A stretch of 7,772 bases of DNA from Saprospiraceae bacterium (GTDB lineage Bacteria > Bacteroidota > Bacteroidia > Chitinophagales > Saprospiraceae), in NCBI GenBank assembly GCA_027031145.1, contig JALVEG010000526.1, positions 1 through 7,772 of the forward strand. Direction: 5' to 3'. The notes under the pieces are model-generated. The model searched no databases and was not told the DNA's origin. It saw only the letters and a program-made list of their open reading frames with translations. Shown here in pieces: positions 1 through 4,217 of the stretch. The stretch's first letter is position 1; each line of letters starts with the position of its first letter. The position numbers and the translations under genes were made by a program.

Positions 1-148
1 ATTGATAGAAAAAGAAATTGTAAAAAGATATTATTTCAACAAAGGTCAAATTAAAGATTCTTTGAAAAATGATAAAGAAATAGAAAAAGCTGTTGAAATT
101 TTAAACAATAAAGATAAATATAATAAATTACTTACTCCAAATAAATAG
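1..148 (+). CDS. C-terminal end of a probable S41-family C-terminal processing peptidase (partial)
   Basis: The frame is open from base 2 to the TAG at 146-148 and gives 48 residues with no start in view, so the gene begins outside the window. The tail has a charged helix with a KRYYFNKGQIKDSL segment, then a DKEIEKAVEILNN segment, and ends near LLTPNK. From family knowledge, this arrangement (a basic-aromatic 'RYYF.KG' stretch followed by an 'EI..A..IL' helix) closes many Bacteroidota S41 (CtpA/Prc-like) peptidases, which are periplasmic or membrane-anchored serine proteases. The catalytic Ser/Lys and the PDZ domain would lie upstream and cannot be checked. The stop directly abuts the tsaB start, so the two genes are probably co-transcribed and translationally coupled. 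The assignment rests on tail resemblance only. Confidence 0.6.
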   Translation, partial: LIEKEIVKRYYFNKGQIKDSLKNDKEIEKAVEILNNKDKYNKLLTPNK

Positions 149-832
149 ATGAGTTATATACTGCATATAGAAACCGCTACGGATGTATGTTCTGTAGCTG
201 TTAGTGAAAATGATAAGCTGATTTCTTTTTCGGAAGAGAAAAACAGTTTGAAGCATTCTGAAATAATCACGTTACAGATCGAGGATGCTATTGGAAATGC
301 AGGTATCAAACAAAATGACCTCTCAGCAGTATCATTAAGTGAAGGTCCCGGATCATATACATCTTTAAGAGTAGGAATGTCTGCTGCTAAAGCGATTTGT
401 TTTGCTATGGATATTCCTTTAATTGGTATAAATACTCTTGAGTCACTTTATTTTGCCTCTTTGCAAAACAACAATAAAAATATGTTTTATTGTCCAATGA
501 TAGATGCCAGACGAATGGAAGTTTATGCATCTCTGTATAATAATAAGGAACCAATTTTTGAAAATAAACCTCTTATTCTGGAAGAAGATTCATTTGATAA
601 ATATTTTGCAGGCAACTCCCAAATTGTATTTTCGGGAAATGGTTCTCGCAAAGCTCAATCACTTTATAAATCAGAAAAATTTATTTTCACAAATATTATT
701 TGCAGTGCTGAAAATCTTATAAAACCCGCTTATAAAAAGTATCAACAGAAAGATTTTGTTGATTTAGCTTATTTTTCTCCTAATTATATCAAACCTCCAA
801 ACATCACAACTCCAAAATTTAAAACACTGTGA
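149..832 (+). CDS. tsaB: tRNA threonylcarbamoyladenosine biosynthesis protein TsaB
   Basis: The 227-residue product has the usual TsaB length. TsaB is a cytoplasmic, inactive ASKHA-fold paralogue that binds TsaD and, with TsaE, transfers threonylcarbamoyl from TC-AMP to A37 of ANN-decoding tRNAs (t6A). Visible signs are the N-terminal ILHIETATDVCSVAV strand-turn, the KHSE segment at residues 35-38, and the family signature SEGPGSYTSLRVG at about 64-76, followed by a helix and the IPLIGINTLESL segment. The C-terminal half is variable, as is normal, and ends with a 'Y..P.YIKPPN' stretch typical of TsaB tails. The ATG directly follows the TAG of the upstream peptidase, with no Shine-Dalgarno sequence, as expected in this phylum. 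The gene ends with TGA, which shows that TGA is a real stop in this genome. No terminator with a T-tract follows on the + strand. Confidence 0.95.
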   Translation: MSYILHIETATDVCSVAVSENDKLISFSEEKNSLKHSEIITLQIEDAIGNAGIKQNDLSAVSLSEGPGSYTSLRVGMSAAKAICFAMDIPLIGINTLESLYFASLQNNNKNMFYCPMIDARRMEVYASLYNNKEPIFENKPLILEEDSFDKYFAGNSQIVFSGNGSRKAQSLYKSEKFIFTNIICSAENLIKPAYKKYQQKDFVDLAYFSPNYIKPPNITTPKFKTL

Positions 833-841
833 TTCACACAC

Positions 842-873
842 TTATCAAATTAATATTTATATTTTTTTGATAA
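842..873. repeat. Inverted repeat upstream of the first ArsR-type gene
   Basis: TTATCAAA at 842-849 and TTTGATAA at 866-873 are perfect complements separated by 16 AT-rich bases. The dyad lies 9 bp after the tsaB stop and about 110 bp before the proposed arsR-type start. An A-run, not a T-run, follows on the + strand, so it does not look like an intrinsic terminator for tsaB. It could be an operator or a weak mRNA-end hairpin. In DNA this AT-rich it may also be chance. Confidence 0.35.
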
Positions 874-984
874 TAAAAAAAAATATGTAAAAAATTACAG
901 CCAAAAATCCTCAAAAAATAAAAGTTGGTATGGTTTATGCATTTTGTTTGGCATATTAGTCAACTTTTAATAATAAATATAATT

Positions 985-1323
985 ATGAGAGACAAAAAGA
1001 ACGAAACTGTTACACTGAAAAAAGGTGGAAAAGAAATTTTACTGGATTATGCTGATTTGAGAAAAGCAGTTTTAGTCCTTAGAGCTGTTAACCACCAGTT
1101 GCGTCAGAGAATCATAGATCTTTTGGAAGAAAGTGAAGGAATTACTGTTACAGATATTTATATCAAATTGAGACTGGAACAATCTGTTGCTTCACAACAT
1201 TTGGCAATTTTAAGACGAGCCGGAGTTGTAAAAACAGAAAGAAACGGTAAATTTATCTACTATTCTTTAGATAAAAATCGTCTTAAGCAGATTTCAAAAT
1301 TGGTTTCTGATTTGACAAGTTAA
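985..1323 (+). CDS. ArsR/SmtB-type winged-helix transcriptional regulator (first of two paralogues)
   Basis: The 112-residue product has the ArsR fold. A helix around residues 25-50 (LRKAVLVLRAVNHQLRQRII) is followed by the helix-turn-helix at about 54-80, with recognition segment LEQSVASQHLAILRRAGVV, and then a beta wing (KTERNGKFIYYSL, 83-95) and a C-terminal dimer helix. It would act in the cytoplasm as a dimeric DNA-binding repressor. There is no cysteine, so the ELCVCDL-type metal site of classical ArsR is absent and the ligand is unknown. The frame is open upstream to a TTG at 925, but that extension is short and hydrophobic and resembles translated promoter DNA, so the ATG at 985 is preferred. 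It is about 45% identical by hand alignment (32 of 71 positions) to the product of 1512-1817. No effector gene such as an efflux pump lies beside it. Confidence 0.85.
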   Translation: MRDKKNETVTLKKGGKEILLDYADLRKAVLVLRAVNHQLRQRIIDLLEESEGITVTDIYIKLRLEQSVASQHLAILRRAGVVKTERNGKFIYYSLDKNRLKQISKLVSDLTS

Positions 1324-1377
1324 AATTATTTTAGTGTAAATTAAAAGGAATAATTTATGAATTAAATTATTACATTG

Positions 1378-1394
1378 CCCCCATATACCCCCAT
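1378..1394. promoter_or_regulatory. Two CCCCCAT boxes in direct repeat, 10 bp apart
   Basis: CCCCCAT occurs at 1378-1384 and again at 1388-1394, a start-to-start spacing of exactly 10 bp (about one helical turn). It stands in otherwise AT-rich DNA, 34 bp upstream of the proposed -33 element of the next gene. Same-face spacing fits a direct-repeat binding site for a regulator. No protein can be assigned, so this is inference from position and composition. Confidence 0.35.
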
Positions 1395-1417
1395 TTTTAA
1401 CAAATTATAAAAAAAAC

Positions 1418-1440
1418 TAATATATTTTTTGGATATATTA
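1418..1440. promoter_or_regulatory. Candidate operator: perfect 8-7-8 dyad over the -33 element
   Basis: TAATATAT (1418-1425) and ATATATTA (1433-1440) are perfect inverted repeats with a 7-bp spacer. The spacer contains the proposed -33 TTTG. ArsR-family repressors typically bind AT-rich dyads that overlap their own promoter, so this is a good candidate for autoregulation by the 1512-1817 product or cross-regulation by its paralogue. AT-rich dyads can also arise by chance. Confidence 0.45.
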
Positions 1441-1459
1441 AAAATAATTATGATATTTG
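1428..1459 (+). promoter_or_regulatory. Bacteroidota-type promoter for the second ArsR-type gene
   Basis: A TTTG at 1428-1431 is followed after 20 bp by GATATTTG at 1452-1459, one mismatch from the TAnnTTTG -7 consensus used by the primary sigma factor of this phylum, with the expected spacing. Transcription would start near 1465, giving a leader of about 45 bases before the ATG at 1512. Confidence 0.5.
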
Positions 1460-1511
1460 CACTGAGGTTATAACAAAATGTCTCAAATTAAGAAACTACA
1501 AAGATTTTGGA

Positions 1512-1817
1512 ATGAAAAAGACTAAGGTTTTAATTGACGTAGCAAAACTACAGTATGCCGTTGAACTTACTAGAGCACTTGCCCATCCGCTAAGGATGAC
1601 TATTCTTGAATTTATTGACAGAAACGAAGCTATTAATGTTAATAGTATTTATCGTTCACTGCAATTGGAACAATCCATAACTTCTCATCATCTCCGGATT
1701 TTGAGACAAGCAAATGTGGTAAGAGCCAGTAAACAAGGTAAATTGATGATTTATTCAATTAATTATGATATTGTCTCAAAAGCTGTTTCGGCAGTAAATA
1801 CTTTTTTGGGAAAATAG
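1512..1817 (+). CDS. ArsR/SmtB-type winged-helix transcriptional regulator (second paralogue)
   Basis: The product is a 101-residue ArsR-fold protein. It has an N-terminal dimer helix with the family-typical RALAHPLRMTILEFI segment (21-35), a helix-turn-helix at about 43-70 with recognition segment LEQSITSHHLRILRQANVV, a wing (RASKQGKLMIYSI, 71-83) and a C-terminal helix. Like its neighbour it has no cysteine, and the alpha-5 Asp/His metal ligands of SmtB are not apparent, so metal sensing is unlikely on these sites. The ATG follows its own promoter-like sequence, so it is probably transcribed separately from the 985-1323 gene as well as possibly by read-through. The divergence of the pair suggests an old duplication or separate arrivals of related genes. 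The regulated target is unknown, since the downstream DNA is a non-coding repeat block. Confidence 0.87.
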   Translation: MKKTKVLIDVAKLQYAVELTRALAHPLRMTILEFIDRNEAINVNSIYRSLQLEQSITSHHLRILRQANVVRASKQGKLMIYSINYDIVSKAVSAVNTFLGK

Positions 1818-1850
1818 AATAATTTTACAGGGTTTTGTATCTCAAATATC

Positions 1851-1877
1851 ATTATTAATCCCAAACCGGTTAATAAT
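1851..1877. repeat. Hairpin after the second ArsR-type gene
   Basis: ATTATTAA at 1851-1858 pairs perfectly with TTAATAAT at 1870-1877. The stem extends by one G-U and one C-G pair (1859-1860 with 1868-1869), leaving a 7-base loop. It sits 34 bp after the stop codon and may mark the transcript end, but no T-tract follows. Confidence 0.4.
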
Positions 1878-1965
1878 CCCACGTACATGATTTAATATCC
1901 TGTATGGGTTCCCTATATGTATAATTATAGTCTATATCTGGTAACAGAATGGACTTTTTTTTGTG

Positions 1966-1980
1966 GTGTCTGCACGAAAA
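1966..1980. repeat. 15-bp direct repeat, left copy
   Basis: GTGTCTGCACGAAAA is identical to 2479-2493, 513 bp away. The inner GTCTG (1968-1972) can also pair with CAGAC at 1982-1986 to make a small hairpin that the right copy does not share. The two copies frame the hairpin-rich part of the intergenic region. Confidence 0.65.
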
Positions 1981-2009
1981 ACAGACGATTTTAATATTTC
2001 ATTTTCCCG

Positions 2010-2052
2010 AACCTCATCCCCCCGAGTGAAATACTTCGTTAATTTTACGGGG
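2010..2052. repeat. Repeat head AACCTCATCCCCC followed by a bulged hairpin
   Basis: AACCTCATCCCCC (2010-2022) recurs at 2317-2329. Here it runs into a hairpin: CCCCG (2020-2024) pairs with CGGGG (2048-2052), and after a two-base bulge TGAAAT (2027-2032) pairs with ATTTTA (2042-2047, one G-U), closing a 9-base loop. The architecture resembles dispersed palindromic intergenic repeats. Confidence 0.5.
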
Positions 2053-2169
2053 TAGACCAGACCTGTCCGCACAAGGAAAAGAAGAGGCACAGATCATAAA
2101 AAGCTATAATTGGTTTTTCTTGTTTGAACCGAAATGGTATTTTCGAAGGATAAAAAATGGAGCAATTGC

Positions 2170-2200
2170 GGGAGGCAACTTCCTCCCTTGTAAGGGAGGA
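2170..2200. repeat. Strong palindrome with a competing third arm
   Basis: TCCTCCCTT (2181-2189) and AAGGGAGGA (2192-2200) form a 9-bp perfect inverted repeat with a 2-base spacer. A further GGGAGG at 2170-2175 can pair with the same CCTCCC (2182-2187), so the three arms give two mutually exclusive stems. No T-tract follows on either strand. The CCTCCCTT/AAGGGAGG type of palindrome is commonly seen as a dispersed intergenic repeat. Confidence 0.55.
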
Positions 2201-2316
2201 TTTAGGTGGGTTCTTAGCCCTATGTTAATTTCACCAATATAAAGTCATAAGTTTATCGTTTAGGTTGTATTGTAGGTTTTTGATCTGAAACCTGCAAGTG
2301 CTTTCTCTCTATTTCT

Positions 2317-2393
2317 AACCTCATCCCCCGCCCCCTTCTCCTTTGTAAGAGTTTGCAGTTTCAAAATAGAATATAAAAGCAAAGGAGAAGGGG
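2317..2393. repeat. Second repeat head plus long 14-bp inverted repeat
   Basis: AACCTCATCCCCC (2317-2329) repeats the sequence at 2010-2022. It is followed by CCCCTTCTCCTTTG (2332-2345), a perfect complement of CAAAGGAGAAGGGG (2380-2393), with a 34-base loop. The loop contains TTGCAGTTTCA (2353-2363), which could instead pair with TGAAACCTGCAA (2286-2297) with one bulged base. A large stem would form in RNA from either strand, and it may act as the 3' structure for both convergent transcripts. Confidence 0.6.
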
Positions 2394-2478
2394 AGAAAAT
2401 GGCGCTAAATTGTTGTGGTTATTTTTTAAACATCTTGTTGGTTCTCGTCTGAAACCGGCTTTTCAAAATTCATACATA

Positions 2479-2493
2479 GTGTCTGCACGAAAA
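2479..2493. repeat. 15-bp direct repeat, right copy
   Basis: This is the same 15-mer as 1966-1980 and starts 19 bp before the end of pyrD. Its GTGT (2479-2482) can pair with ACAC (2493-2496), a different small stem from that of the left copy. Confidence 0.65.
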
Positions 2494-2497
2494 CACA

Positions 2498-3544
2498 TCA
2501 ATTCTGAAATTGATTATTCATAAGACCTCTAATGATATTTTTCACTATTGAAGGACCTTCATAAATAAATCCGGTATAGATCTGAACCAGGTCAGCACCT
2601 GCATTCAATTTTTCCAGTACATCTTCGCTAGTAGATATTCCCCCTACCCCGATAATCGATTTCTCTTTTTTTAATTTTGAACGTAGAATTTTGATAATTT
2701 CAGTACTTTTTGCCTTCAACGGATTTCCACTTAGACCTCCATTACCCAATTTTTTAATGTTTTCTTTAGACTCCAACAGATTCTCCCTGGAAATAGTGGT
2801 ATTGGTTGCAATGACTCCGGCAAGTTCGCTGTTATTCACTATATCGATGATATCATTCAATTGCTCAGAGGATAAATCCGGAGCTATTTTTAGAAATACG
2901 GGTTTAGGATAATTCTTTTCATTATTCAAATCCTGAATTGTTTTTATCAGATTAGTCAATGGTTTTTTATCCTGAAGTTTTCTCAAATCAGGGGTATTGG
3001 GTGAAGAAACATTTATTACAAAATAATCCACATATGGATATAATTTATTAAACGCAATTATGTAATCATTTTCAGCCTGATCCAGTGGTGTCACTTTATT
3101 CTTTCCTATATTTCCACCTATGATCAATTTTTTATTTTTCCTTTTTTTCAATTTTTTTACAGCATAATCCACCCCTTTATTATTGAATCCCATCCTGTTT
3201 ATCAATGCATGATCCTTTTTCAGCCTAAATAATCTTGGCTTTGGGTTACCGGGTTGAGCTTTAGGAGTCACTGTGCCTATTTCTACAAAACCAAAACCGA
3301 AATTTCCAATCGATTCATAAACTTCAGCATCTTTGTCAAATCCGGCAGCAAGCCCGACAGGATTTTCAAAAAGCAATCCGGCAACTTCTTTTCTAAGATT
3401 ATCAGATTCAATAACAAAACATTTTTTTATTAAATATGTAAGTGGGTATATGGAATTTGACATTTTTAAAAAACCCATCACCAGATTATGTGCTTTTTCC
3501 GGAGGAAGAAGAAACATAATTGGTTTGATAAATTGCTTATACAT
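2498..3544 (-). CDS. pyrD: Dihydroorotate dehydrogenase (quinone), class 2
   Basis: This 348-residue FMN enzyme oxidises dihydroorotate to orotate with quinone as electron acceptor, the fourth step of de novo UMP synthesis, at the inner face of the cytoplasmic membrane. The class 2 assignment rests on the N-terminal extension (MYKQFIKPIMFLLPPEKAHN), the amphipathic membrane-docking part that class 1 enzymes lack, followed by NPVGLAAGFDKDAE (61-74), EIGTVTPKAQPGNPKPR (88-104) and the NRMGFNNKG loop (116-124). The active-site segment NVSSPNTPDLR (178-188) carries Ser181, equivalent to the catalytic-base Ser175 of the E. coli enzyme. FMN-phosphate contacts are visible as GGLSG (269-273), GVGGIS (299-304) and YTGFIYEGP (323-331). 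It is the last gene of the minus-strand cluster, 24 bp after the Crp-type gene and without a promoter of its own that I can see. It ends with TGA. It appears complete and intact. Confidence 0.96.
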   Translation of the reverse strand: MYKQFIKPIMFLLPPEKAHNLVMGFLKMSNSIYPLTYLIKKCFVIESDNLRKEVAGLLFENPVGLAAGFDKDAEVYESIGNFGFGFVEIGTVTPKAQPGNPKPRLFRLKKDHALINRMGFNNKGVDYAVKKLKKRKNKKLIIGGNIGKNKVTPLDQAENDYIIAFNKLYPYVDYFVINVSSPNTPDLRKLQDKKPLTNLIKTIQDLNNEKNYPKPVFLKIAPDLSSEQLNDIIDIVNNSELAGVIATNTTISRENLLESKENIKKLGNGGLSGNPLKAKSTEIIKILRSKLKKEKSIIGVGGISTSEDVLEKLNAGADLVQIYTGFIYEGPSIVKNIIRGLMNNQFQN

Positions 3545-3568
3545 ATAGAGATCAATTGTTGAGGCGGA

Positions 3569-4207
3569 TTAGCAGATTCCAGACTTTAATTTTTCCACAT
3601 CCCTAACCAACAGCCGATGCCTGTCAAAAGTAATAATATTTTGATTTTTCAGAATATTCAAAACAGTAGTAACAGTTTGTCTTGAAGTGGAAGTCAGATT
3701 AGCTATTTCTTGATGAGTCATAAAATTCCTAACCACAATTTCATAACCGACTTTCTTTCCTTTTTGGTCGATTGTTTTCATCAAATAATCAATGATCCTT
3801 GTCTTGGAATCCTTAAAGACAAGGGATTCCAGTCTTTCATCCAATGCAATATTTCTTTTGCCAAAAAGTGTTAAAAAATATCTCGAAACTTCCAGATCAC
3901 TAATTATAAAATCATTGATAGCACTGCAGTCAATTTTTTGAATTACTGTCTTTTCAACTGCAAATGCATAGTCCCTCCTTTTTTTCAATCCTGCAATTGC
4001 CTGTTCTCCAAATAATTCATCTTTATAAAATACAAATTTTGTTATTTCTCTACCTTTCTCATTGTAACAACCTATTTTAACACTTCCTTCTTTAATGCAA
4101 AATAAAAATTTAGCTTCATCACCGGGAGAATAAATAACATCACCTTTCTTATATTCATTTATTGTGGAATACTGTTCAAAAATTGCTTTTATTTTATCAA
4201 TTGCCAT
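3569..4207 (-). CDS. Crp/Fnr-family transcriptional regulator
   Basis: The product has 212 residues in the standard two-domain order: a cyclic-nucleotide-binding-like beta barrel (about 10-100), a long dimerisation helix (about 103-132) and a Crp-type winged helix with helix-turn-helix MTHQEIANLTSTSRQTV (163-179). The barrel keeps the GDVIYSPGD turn and the FGE of the phosphate cassette (66-68). The Arg-Ser/Thr-Ala motif that contacts cAMP in E. coli CRP is replaced by KKRRDYAFA, so cAMP binding is doubtful. Cys37, 47, 94 and 212 are not placed like the N-terminal iron-sulfur cysteines of FNR. The effector is therefore unknown. The start lies 10 bp after the dnaX stop and the stop 24 bp before pyrD, so it is very probably co-transcribed with both. 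It might regulate its own operon or distant genes, and the sequence does not say which. Confidence 0.9.
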   Translation of the reverse strand: MAIDKIKAIFEQYSTINEYKKGDVIYSPGDEAKFLFCIKEGSVKIGCYNEKGREITKFVFYKDELFGEQAIAGLKKRRDYAFAVEKTVIQKIDCSAINDFIISDLEVSRYFLTLFGKRNIALDERLESLVFKDSKTRIIDYLMKTIDQKGKKVGYEIVVRNFMTHQEIANLTSTSRQTVTTVLNILKNQNIITFDRHRLLVRDVEKLKSGIC

Positions 4208-4217
4208 AGCTAAATGT

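Larger units (their letters stand above)
1818..2497. other. 680-bp gene-free convergent intergenic region with composite repeats
   Basis: This region lies between the 3' end of the second ArsR-type gene (+) and the 3' end of pyrD (-). I find no credible coding frame on either strand and no tRNA-like fold. It contains several hairpins, two short direct-repeat families and local C- or G-rich tracts that contrast with the AT-rich surroundings. None of the hairpins is followed by a clean T-tract in either direction. The individual pieces are listed separately. Confidence 0.8.

Noticed and set aside
842..880. Rho-independent terminator after tsaB
   Set aside because: The 8-bp stem is AT-only apart from one pair, has a 16-base loop and is followed by A residues rather than T on the + strand.
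925..984. Longer start (TTG at 925 or ATG at 937) for the first ArsR-type gene
   Set aside because: The added residues are aromatic and hydrophobic, unlike an ArsR N-terminus, and the stretch looks like upstream non-coding DNA. ATG 985 gives the normal family length.
1818..2497. CRISPR array, tRNA or small protein gene in the repeat block
   Set aside because: The repeats are not regularly spaced, no cloverleaf or anticodon arm is visible, and stops are frequent in all frames.
3569..4207. FNR-type oxygen sensor with an iron-sulfur cluster
   Set aside because: The N-terminal cysteine cluster is missing, and the four cysteines present are scattered, one of them the last residue.
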